From JBFGWM01 sp041588495 (GTDB lineage: Bacteria; Pseudomonadota; Gammaproteobacteria; Pseudomonadales; JBFGWM01): a DNA stretch of 16,522 nt. The stretch covers positions 1 through 16,522 of the forward strand of contig JBFGWM010000032.1 of the NCBI GenBank assembly GCA_041588495.1, given 5' to 3'. Below, piece by piece: positions 1 to 6,889 of this stretch. Each line of letters opens with the position of its first letter. Positions within the stretch are counted from its first letter, which is position 1. Below the pieces are notes generated by a model. The model did no database searches, was not told where the DNA came from, and worked only from the letters and a program-made list of their open reading frames with translations. Made by a program: the position numbers and the translations under genes.

Positions 1-600
1 CGGCGTTCCGCGGTACGCCGCAAGGCCAACTGGAAACTGGTGATGGACGCGTTCCTGGAGTCCTACCACATCAAGCGCCTGCATAAGGACACCCTCGCGC
101 GCTTTTTCCGCGACAACCTCGCGATCATCGAGCGCGAGGGGCGACACCTTGTCGCGATGGTCGGCCGCGAGGCGCTCGGCGAGGCGCGGCCGGATCAACC
201 GGACCAGTGGGATGCTCGCTACCACGCCACCTGCTCTCTCTATTTTCTCCCCAACACGATCCTGATCTTTCACCCGGACTACACCAGCATCATCAACCTG
301 TACCCGGTGGCCCCCGACGAGTCGGTGTTCTGCCACACCATGCTGGTCCCGCATGAGCCCGCGGAAGAGCGGGAAAGGGCGCACTGGAACCGTTCCTTTG
401 AACTGATCGACGGCGGGGTTTTCCAGGCCGAAGACTATTACGTCGCGGAGCAGATGCAGCGGGGAATGCGGTGCGGCGCCCGGGATTCACTCCTGGTCGG
501 CCGTTACGAGCAGCCGATCCTGGAGTTTCACGCCATCATGGATGAGCTCATGGCCGCGGCAGAGGCGCGTGCAGTGGATCCTGCACGCCCCACAGGCTGA
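1..600 (+). CDS. Rieske-type aromatic ring-hydroxylating oxygenase, large subunit (3' part)
   Basis: The reading frame is open from base 1 and gives 199 residues, so the start and the N-terminal Rieske [2Fe-2S] domain lie outside the window. What remains is the catalytic (SRPBCC-fold) domain. Its mononuclear iron site is visible: an NWK motif at residues 10-12, then E-S-Y-H with His23 and His28 spaced H-x4-H. The likely third ligand is Asp145 in the later AEDYYVAEQ stretch, followed by the usual conserved QRG and GR.E segments. Family members insert O2 into aromatic rings or demethylate substrates such as quaternary amines, using electrons from a separate reductase. The substrate cannot be read from this fragment. 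The gene converges on the cytochrome operon with only 27 bases between stop codons, so it is probably not functionally part of it. Family call is firm, subfamily unknown. Confidence 0.85.
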   Translation, partial: RRSAVRRKANWKLVMDAFLESYHIKRLHKDTLARFFRDNLAIIEREGRHLVAMVGREALGEARPDQPDQWDARYHATCSLYFLPNTILIFHPDYTSIINLYPVAPDESVFCHTMLVPHEPAEERERAHWNRSFELIDGGVFQAEDYYVAEQMQRGMRCGARDSLLVGRYEQPILEFHAIMDELMAAAEARAVDPARPTG

Positions 601-627
601 GCCTGGCACCTGTTCGCGGGGGCGCCC

Positions 628-2811
628 TCAGGTTTCCTCTTCGGGAACCACCGCCGCCCGCGATTCACGGATCACTTCCGGAAGGGTCGGCTGGAAGTCG
701 CCGACATGGTAGTTGTGACAGACCGTGCAATCGTCCCCGGCACGCTGCTGGGTGTGGCAGTCGCCGCACAACTGGCGGTCAACCATCTTGAAGTTGCTGC
801 TGTAGTGATAGGGGTCGAAGTTGTCCTCGAAGCTCTCCGCATACCCGGATTCCGCGTCGAGCACGTGACAGGTCTTGCAGGTGGCGTTGTCCAGTGCCCC
901 GAAATGACGGGACTGGAAGTGCGCCGTGTGATTGAAACGCGTGAACCCGGCGCCGCTGCCACGCATGCCCATCGCCTTCCAGTTGATCACCGTTCCGAAG
1001 TCGGCAATGTCCACGCTGTGGCACTTGATGCAGTCGGCGGGGCCGCCGGCCGCGCCCATGATCTCGAGCACCTCTGCGCCCTCGACCAGGTCCTCGATCA
1101 CGTAGTCCAGCGGCTCGTCGCCCAGCGCCTTGTACCACGCCTCGATGTTTCCGGTCAGGATGCGGTCGCGGTGTCCCGAAGAAACGTAGCGGAAACCGGT
1201 CCCCTCCCGGCTCCAGCCGTCCACGCCATGGCGGGGCCGGCCCTCACCCACGACATGCACCGTGGTTACCGGCTCCTCGCCGGCCGACCGCGCGGCGAGC
1301 TCGGCACACAATCCAGGGAACATCTGGGCACGGGCGAAGCCCGCCAGTTCACGTGACACGAGTTCCGCCGCCCGCGCCGCGGCGCCCTGGCCGGATGCCT
1401 GCTCGGAACACCCGCCGCGCCCGCCGGCAAACATCTCCTTGATGGTCCACGCCAGGTTGGCGACCGCCTCGAGGACATCCTCGTCCACTTCCTCCTCGCC
1501 CAGGGTGGCCAGGTCGATCTCGTCCTCGAGGATCAACTGCAGGTCCTCGGCCCGGTCCGGCGCAACGACCGCAATCAGGGAGGGAAGCAGGGGCGTGGTC
1601 AGCAGGTCGCCGTTCTCGGGATCATCGCCAACCTGCGGCCAGCTGCCGATGGCAATATCGTTCTCCGCGAGATAGGCCGTATCGATCTCCGGAATGGCGA
1701 GGACCAGCTCAGGCTCGTCACGTCCCACGTTCTTCTGGTGACAGGCCATGCAACCGTCCTCGAAGCTGACCGTGGTCATGCGCTCCCCGAGCAGGTCGGG
1801 CGCGTGGCAGGAGCTGCATCCCTGGGGTGCGACATCCGCGTACTTGGCCTTGGTGAACTGCGACTCGAAGTGGTCCACGTGATCAAAGAAAATCCGGGTC
1901 CGCTGCTTGAACGGGTAGTTGAGGCGCCCCTCGGCATCGGCAAACTCCGGATGCTGGGTCTGGAAATCCGGATGCTTCAACAGGTGGCAGGATTCGCATT
2001 CACCCTTGCCGACCGCGGTCAGTTCGGCACCCGTACCCTGGTGCTCCATGTGACAGGCTGAGCAGGGCCGGATCATGTCGTCCTTCATGCCCATCTGGTC
2101 GCCCAGTTTGGCGAACAGGTTGAAGGGACCGGGCGCCGACATGGAGACCGGGGTCAGTCCCGATCCTTCCGGATCGACCTTGTTCCGGATCCGCTCGGTG
2201 ATGAACGCGAGCTGGTCCATGCCCAGGCCGTGGGGGTTGCCCATGTGGGACTCACCGGAACCGGCGAGTTCACCGCTGCTGACCAGGTGACAGGTCCCAC
2301 AACGGTGGTTGTCGTCAGCAATGCTGTGCGGCGTGTAAAACATCGACAGCCAGGTTTCTTCGGGCTCTTCCATGGCCGCATGGCAGTCACCGCAATCGGC
2401 AACCGCCGCGTGCTTGGCCGTCAGGTGCCCCGGGTCCAGGAACATCCCGCGCAACCCGAGCTGGGTGGACATGAGCAGCAGCACGCCAAGACTGATGCCA
2501 GCCACCCACATCGATACACGGCCGCGGGTGCTGCGCAGGCTTTCAACCGGGATGCAGGGTCCCACGCGGGTGCAACACGTCCCGTCGGCGGCCGGACCGC
2601 TGGCGCAGGGCCCGCCCATCTGTTCGGGCCGGGTGCACCGCCAGCGCCCGAGATCCTCTTCGAAGAACGGCCGGCAGGCACAGCTGCCCCGGCAGCGTCC
2701 CTGCCGGTCGGGACCTACCGCGCAGGTCTGGCCGTCGGGGTTGCCACAGGACCAGCGCTGGGTGGGGCGCTCGTACTGGCTGTCCTTGAATCCGAAATCC
2801 TGTAATGCCAC
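628..2811 (-). CDS. Inner-membrane-anchored decaheme cytochrome c with cysteine-rich N-terminal domain
   Basis: The 727-residue protein starts with GTG, three bases after the cytochrome b stop codon. It has three parts. Residues 20-88 are cysteine-rich (Cys22, 30, 40, 44, 46, 59, 69, 79, 80, 86), built from two imperfect copies of W-x-C...C-x2-GP-x3-G-x-C. One membrane helix follows at about 100-118, preceded by arginines, which predicts a cytoplasmic N-terminus. The rest is periplasmic with ten CXXCH haem c motifs starting at 140, 171, 250, 272, 332, 354, 594, 645, 682 and 695. About 235 residues (359-593) between haems 6 and 7 carry none. It is the last gene of the operon, and its tight coupling to cytochrome b and the FeS protein suggests one membrane complex, as in Cbc-type quinone-linked cytochrome complexes of Geobacter. 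That role is inferred. There is no CXXCK motif, so it is not an NrfA-type nitrite reductase. No clear Shine-Dalgarno precedes the GTG, so translational coupling is likely. Confidence 0.85.
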   Translation of the reverse strand: MALQDFGFKDSQYERPTQRWSCGNPDGQTCAVGPDRQGRCRGSCACRPFFEEDLGRWRCTRPEQMGGPCASGPAADGTCCTRVGPCIPVESLRSTRGRVSMWVAGISLGVLLLMSTQLGLRGMFLDPGHLTAKHAAVADCGDCHAAMEEPEETWLSMFYTPHSIADDNHRCGTCHLVSSGELAGSGESHMGNPHGLGMDQLAFITERIRNKVDPEGSGLTPVSMSAPGPFNLFAKLGDQMGMKDDMIRPCSACHMEHQGTGAELTAVGKGECESCHLLKHPDFQTQHPEFADAEGRLNYPFKQRTRIFFDHVDHFESQFTKAKYADVAPQGCSSCHAPDLLGERMTTVSFEDGCMACHQKNVGRDEPELVLAIPEIDTAYLAENDIAIGSWPQVGDDPENGDLLTTPLLPSLIAVVAPDRAEDLQLILEDEIDLATLGEEEVDEDVLEAVANLAWTIKEMFAGGRGGCSEQASGQGAAARAAELVSRELAGFARAQMFPGLCAELAARSAGEEPVTTVHVVGEGRPRHGVDGWSREGTGFRYVSSGHRDRILTGNIEAWYKALGDEPLDYVIEDLVEGAEVLEIMGAAGGPADCIKCHSVDIADFGTVINWKAMGMRGSGAGFTRFNHTAHFQSRHFGALDNATCKTCHVLDAESGYAESFEDNFDPYHYSSNFKMVDRQLCGDCHTQQRAGDDCTVCHNYHVGDFQPTLPEVIRESRAAVVPEEET

Positions 2812-2814
2812 TGC

Positions 2815-3633
2815 TCAACCACGCACGAAACTGTAGGAGTAACCCAGGTGGAACACTGCAAATACCAGCAGCCCGTAACTCAGGGGAATGTGCACGAACA
2901 ACCAACGCTTCAGCAGGTTCTGGATCGCCCACTGGCCATCCAGCTTGATCTTGCGGTACACCAGTTGCCGGATCTCCTCGAGGATTTCGAGTTCGCGCTC
3001 CCCCGCGTAGCGCTCGAGACCCAGGAGTTCCCGCGTCCAGCGGTCATAGGGCTTGCCGGTATCACGCAGGTGGTGCCAGAAGTCCCGCGGACCCTCGAGG
3101 TACGGCAGCAGGCGTGCCTCGTAGAAGTCGGTGATGGTACGCGACCCGGTCTCTTCCAGGGAGGCGACCACGTGCCCCTCGATGTCCTCCCGCAGGCGCC
3201 TGCGGAACACCGGGATGCGCTCGTAAAGCACGTTTTCCCCGTAGCGGTTCAGCTTCGTCGGCATGGTTCGGCTGATGTAGATCCCGTAGATGCCACTCAC
3301 GATCTCCAGCAGCAGCATGGCCCCGAAAACCATGCCGAAGGCGCTGTCCGGCATGCGGAATTCAACGTGTACCAGCACCACCAGGGCCATCAGGATGCCG
3401 ATGTAGATGTGCAGCTGGGTCCAGTTGCGCACCGGGCTCAGGGGCAGAAACGGCACCTTCTTGCGCACGTTGAACAGGGCGAGGAACACCAGCATCACGA
3501 GCAGGACCCAGCCGGTGAAGAACTGGGGCTTGCCAACCGCTTCGGCGTACTGGCCATTCAATTCCAGCAGCAAGACGAACGCGAGCAGGACCAGCAGGAT
3601 GTTGCGCAACCTGCGCCGTGTACGGATGTTCAT
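2815..3633 (-). CDS. Di-heme cytochrome b membrane subunit with large cytoplasmic loop
   Basis: The 272-residue protein has about five membrane helices (near 11-24, 38-54, 73-89, 98-119, 245-263). Four histidines lie in two helices with the same 14-residue step: His75/His89 and His248/His262. The basic N-terminus (RTRRRLR) and the VRKK loop predict N-terminus inside. This would pair His75 with His248 for a haem near the cytoplasm and His89 with His262 for a haem near the periplasm. Such a b-type four-helix arrangement is typical of quinone-reactive subunits. Residues about 122-243 form a charged cytoplasmic loop, unusually long for such proteins and a likely docking surface for the FeS protein encoded just upstream. 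Its ATG overlaps the stop codon of that gene by four bases (ATGA), and the decaheme gene begins three bases after its own stop. Quinone binding is inferred, not seen. Confidence 0.8.
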   Translation of the reverse strand: MNIRTRRRLRNILLVLLAFVLLLELNGQYAEAVGKPQFFTGWVLLVMLVFLALFNVRKKVPFLPLSPVRNWTQLHIYIGILMALVVLVHVEFRMPDSAFGMVFGAMLLLEIVSGIYGIYISRTMPTKLNRYGENVLYERIPVFRRRLREDIEGHVVASLEETGSRTITDFYEARLLPYLEGPRDFWHHLRDTGKPYDRWTRELLGLERYAGERELEILEEIRQLVYRKIKLDGQWAIQNLLKRWLFVHIPLSYGLLVFAVFHLGYSYSFVRG

Positions 3634-5783
3634 TCTTCGAGCCAGTCCTGGAGGCGGTCGATATTGTGGATGTCCACGCGACGCAACGCGTCATGGGGGC
3701 ATGCCGACTCGCACGCGGGGGACACCAGCTGATCGATACACAGGTCGCACTTGGTGGCCTTCTTGACCGGGTCGAAGTGCTCGTCAAGGATCAGCGCACC
3801 CTTGCGGTCACGGATGTTCACCATGCGGATGTTGCTGTAGGGGCAACTGTTGGCACAGGTCTCGCACCCGATGCAGGTGTCATCGTTGATCACCACCTGG
3901 CCGGTCGAGCGGCGGTGGATGGCACCCGTCGGACAACCGATCATGCACACCGGGTCGTCACAGTGCATGCAGGCGTTGGCGACCATGAACTTCCCGTCGC
4001 GCTGCCCGTGACGGATGAAGCGCGGATTGTTGTCGTGGGAATCGGAGCAGGCGCGCACGCAGTCATCGCACCGGGTGCAGCGATCCAGGTTGATCAGCAT
4101 GGTCTTGGTGCCGTTCATGAAACGCTGATCGATGAAAAAGTCCAGCAGGCGGGCCTCGTTGCGCGCCAGCGAATTCTCCGCCACGTTCTCGCGCTCGGCT
4201 CCGCGCAGGCTGCGACTGCGCGGCACCTTGTCGGAGATGGCATAGGGCGGCGTGCGCTGGCTGTCCGGCCGGAGCACCAGTTCCTCGATGAGCGGCACCG
4301 GGATGCGCAGGATGTCCACGTATCCCACCGCGCGCAGGGTGTAGCGGTAGGGCCGCTTGTCGCCGGCGTTGCGGTGATTGTGCAGAATCTCGTCGAAACC
4401 GAAGAAGCTGCCCTTGCCCAAATAATCGACGGTTCGATGCCCATTGTTGTAGCGCTGGGTGATTCGCGCGAAACCCGAGCGGATCAGGATCAGGCTGTTG
4501 ACGTAGTGGCCTTCCTCGGCGATCACCGGCTCCCGGGCAATGCGCTCGATGGGACTGAGTTCCGCGAGTTCGCGGAAGGTCGAGGTCCACTCGAACTTGC
4601 CATAGGTTTCAAAGAGCGTGGCCGACACCAGGCGTTCGAGGTCCGCCTCCCCGACCTCGCGGAACATTTCCAGCGACTGCAGGTGACTGCGCAGGGCGTA
4701 TTCGCGGTAGTTCCGTTCCATGTTGGTGCGGAACGCGCGGTTGAAATTCATCAGGTCGCGGAAGCCCTGCCACTTGATCTCGAGAATGCAGGACTTGCGG
4801 GTGGCGACAACCGTGGCCGTGCGCGGCGTTCTGCTCAGCGCGGCGAGTTCTCCGAACAGCATCCCGCTGCTGATCTTGCCGGCCTTGCCATCCTGGATGA
4901 CCACCGGGAAATCCTGCAGGTACACGACGGTACCCTCGGCCTGGTCGACGCTGGACCGCAGGTCGACACGGCGGATGTCCCGTACCTCCGGATAGCGCGG
5001 GTTGGTCCACAAGCGCGCGAGGGTACGCCGCCAGGATTTCGGGCGTCGCTTCATGCGGCCCAGTTCAGCCTCGGAGAGGCCGAAGATCACCGCCGCCTCG
5101 CCGGCAAGCATCAGGAACGCCGAGCTGCCGTAGTCGCCCTGGCGCACCACGATCGCGGGCCCCTCCTCGTCCTGCAAATGGGTTCGCTTGATGCGGGTCT
5201 CGTGCAGGATGATGTCACGCAACGGCCCGAGCACCTCGTCCTCGGCCTCGCGCATGCGCTTCTCGGGACCCTTGAGCCCGCTGGTCGGACCATCCGGTGG
5301 TTCCGATGCCAGGATCTCGTCCAGACGTGCGGCGACCTGGTCGGGATCCGGCGCCGTATTGCCAAACTTGCTGATCAGGCGCACCCGGAGAGAACGGTCA
5401 TGGGCGTTCCGCTGCAGTTCCAGGCGGGCCGCGGCCAGTTTTTCCTGGAGCTCGACGATCTGGCGCGCATCGAGTCCGCGCCCCCGGGCCAGCAATTTTT
5501 CCTCGAGTTCACCGACTTCGCCCTGCTGCGCGGCCGCCTTCAGGTTTGAAAGGACGCTGCGCAGCTTGCCCTCGATCTGCTCGATCTCGCTTTCGAGGTT
5601 GCCGCTTTCCTTGCCCAGGCGCGCATGATCGTCCTCGAGTTTCTCGACGACCATGCTGCGGAAGGGTTCGACCATGAGCAGCAGATCGACGACCTGCCAG
5701 TTCATATCCGCGCCATAGCGCTCCCGCCACTTGCGCGGCTTCGCGATCTGGGTCGGTTCCTGGCTTTCCGTGTCCTCGGACAT
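3630..5783 (-). CDS. Fusion of coiled coil, two cyclic-nucleotide-binding-like domains and a four-cluster [4Fe-4S] ferredoxin domain
   Basis: The start is placed at ATG 5783 (717 residues). An in-frame TTG one codon upstream is less likely, and a GGAAAG precedes the ATG. No signal peptide or membrane helix is seen, so the protein should be cytoplasmic. The order is: a charged coiled coil (about 45-130); a first cNMP-binding-like domain (about 185-345) with a phosphate-binding-cassette-like FGELAALSRTPRTATV at about 310-326; a second, degenerate one (about 370-505) with GSFFGFDEI in that place and no clear Arg; then a HycB/DmsB-like ferredoxin domain. Sixteen cysteines form four groups: 569/572/575/579, 605/608/613/617, 637/640/643/647 and 679/682/691/695. 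It is the expected cytoplasmic electron partner of cytochrome b. Whether it senses cAMP, cGMP or another nucleotide, or uses the domains only as scaffolds, is unknown. Confidence 0.85.
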   Translation of the reverse strand: MSEDTESQEPTQIAKPRKWRERYGADMNWQVVDLLLMVEPFRSMVVEKLEDDHARLGKESGNLESEIEQIEGKLRSVLSNLKAAAQQGEVGELEEKLLARGRGLDARQIVELQEKLAAARLELQRNAHDRSLRVRLISKFGNTAPDPDQVAARLDEILASEPPDGPTSGLKGPEKRMREAEDEVLGPLRDIILHETRIKRTHLQDEEGPAIVVRQGDYGSSAFLMLAGEAAVIFGLSEAELGRMKRRPKSWRRTLARLWTNPRYPEVRDIRRVDLRSSVDQAEGTVVYLQDFPVVIQDGKAGKISSGMLFGELAALSRTPRTATVVATRKSCILEIKWQGFRDLMNFNRAFRTNMERNYREYALRSHLQSLEMFREVGEADLERLVSATLFETYGKFEWTSTFRELAELSPIERIAREPVIAEEGHYVNSLILIRSGFARITQRYNNGHRTVDYLGKGSFFGFDEILHNHRNAGDKRPYRYTLRAVGYVDILRIPVPLIEELVLRPDSQRTPPYAISDKVPRSRSLRGAERENVAENSLARNEARLLDFFIDQRFMNGTKTMLINLDRCTRCDDCVRACSDSHDNNPRFIRHGQRDGKFMVANACMHCDDPVCMIGCPTGAIHRRSTGQVVINDDTCIGCETCANSCPYSNIRMVNIRDRKGALILDEHFDPVKKATKCDLCIDQLVSPACESACPHDALRRVDIHNIDRLQDWLEE

Positions 5784-5802
5784 CAATGCTTTCCGGCCTT
5801 GG

Positions 5803-5822
5803 GCCCGCCGTTACCGGCGGGC
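5803..5822 (-). promoter_or_regulatory. Intercistronic stem-loop with GNRA tetraloop
   Basis: In the minus-strand transcript the arms GCCCGCCG and CGGCGGGC form a perfect 8-bp stem closed by GUAA, a GNRA tetraloop; on the other strand the loop would be UUAC. It lies in the 79-base gap between the tetraheme cytochrome gene and the FeS-protein gene, ending about 20 bases before the ATG. No U-tract follows, so it does not look like an intrinsic terminator. A role in mRNA stability, processing or attenuation is inferred. A second small hairpin (CCGCTG/CAGCGG, 5855-5869) overlaps the stop codon of the tetraheme gene. Confidence 0.5.
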
Positions 5823-5862
5823 AATACTGGGTTCAACCCTTCGATGACACCCCGCCGCTGGA

Positions 5863-6879
5863 TCAGCGGGCCGGCTCACCCACGTAAGCGCCGGCCGCCG
5901 GCAACATCCCGTCGATCGCGGCGAAGTTGTTGCCCGATTCACCGGCAAGCATCTGCGCCTTGGCGCTGACCACGTCGGCCTGTGCCGCCGCCTTGCCGGC
6001 ATCCCCGATTCCGGCGTCACCGGCGGTGACGATCGCCTTCAGCGGATTGCTCTGGATCTTGCCATTCGCCGCCTTGAGATTCTCCAGGGCCTTCATGGCT
6101 TTTGCCTTCATGCCCTTGGCGAACTCGGTACCGGCTGCGGCACCGCCCAGGGCGCGCAGTGCGAGTTCAAGCTGGACCGCCTGGCCGACCAGGTACAGCA
6201 TGCGCTGGTGTTCCTTGCTCGCGACCTGGTTGGTCTCGGACGCATCGGCCGGGTCGAAATTGTGGCGCACCTCGCCCTGGCTCCAGGCCACCAGTTCAAA
6301 GTCACTGCCCGTGGAGTGCTTGCCCTTGTTGACCAGTTCCTGCTCGGTCACCAGGTGGCAGGAGATACAGTTCTTGGCCAGCTTGTAGGTATGCTCGGGG
6401 CGAATCATGCCCATGCCGTCAAGCTTGGCCTTGAGCGCCTTCATTTCGGCGCTGCCGTCCTCCAGTTTCTCCATCTCCTGGTGGTCCTTGATGTACTCCT
6501 CGCCCGGACCGTGGCAGCTCTCACAGGAAACGCCCGGCTCCTTGCGACTGATTTTCTGCTTGGTCTTGGAGCGGTTGGCGCCCACCGTGTAGTGGCAGGT
6601 GGCACAGGTGCTCGACGCATCGTCATGCTTCTTGAAGCCCATCAGCACCGCGAGTTCCTTGGCCTCGGCCTCCTTGTCGGCGGCGAAGCCCGTCGCGTGG
6701 TGGGTGGCCTGCCAGACCTGGCCCTCCGGTTCGTGGCAGTCGTAACACTCCTTCGCCCCGACCACCTTTTTCCAGTCCCAGTCGGGCTGTCCGGCGAAAG
6801 CCCCGGCGGAAACCGAGCACGCGAGCAACGCGGCGATCAGGAGGGCCGGAATACGCACCATACGATTCAGAACGGACAT
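5863..6879 (-). CDS. Exported tetraheme cytochrome c, c554-like
   Basis: The frame is open further upstream, but ATG 6879 is chosen. It is preceded by GAGGA at good spacing, lies just after the reductase stop codon, and gives a signal peptide at once. The product has 338 residues. Residues 1-29 are a Sec signal ending AFA. A cysteine at 21 (LLAC) also fits a lipobox, so the protein may be either soluble or lipid-anchored. Four CXXCH motifs begin at 45, 92, 119 and 171, the third in the CESCHGP context common in cytochrome c554-type proteins, with extra histidines available as distal ligands (for example 60, 61, 85, 133, 163). Residues about 215-330 are a haem-free, Ala/Lys-rich helical tail. 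It is the likely periplasmic carrier between the decaheme membrane protein and the outer-membrane module. In nitrifiers c554 accepts electrons from hydroxylamine oxidoreductase, but no such enzyme is encoded here. Confidence 0.85.
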   Translation of the reverse strand: MSVLNRMVRIPALLIAALLACSVSAGAFAGQPDWDWKKVVGAKECYDCHEPEGQVWQATHHATGFAADKEAEAKELAVLMGFKKHDDASSTCATCHYTVGANRSKTKQKISRKEPGVSCESCHGPGEEYIKDHQEMEKLEDGSAEMKALKAKLDGMGMIRPEHTYKLAKNCISCHLVTEQELVNKGKHSTGSDFELVAWSQGEVRHNFDPADASETNQVASKEHQRMLYLVGQAVQLELALRALGGAAAGTEFAKGMKAKAMKALENLKAANGKIQSNPLKAIVTAGDAGIGDAGKAAAQADVVSAKAQMLAGESGNNFAAIDGMLPAAGAYVGEPAR

Positions 6880-6889
6880 TTCGTTTTCC

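Noticed and set aside
593..605. CAGGC-TGA-GCCTG inverted repeat at the end of the oxygenase gene as a terminator
   Set aside because: The stem is only five base pairs, includes the stop codon and is not followed by a T-tract.
3618..5549. Long plus-strand open frame opposite the FeS-protein gene
   Set aside because: The minus strand carries sixteen cluster cysteines in proper spacing, while the plus-strand product is composition-biased and has no recognisable motif or start signal.
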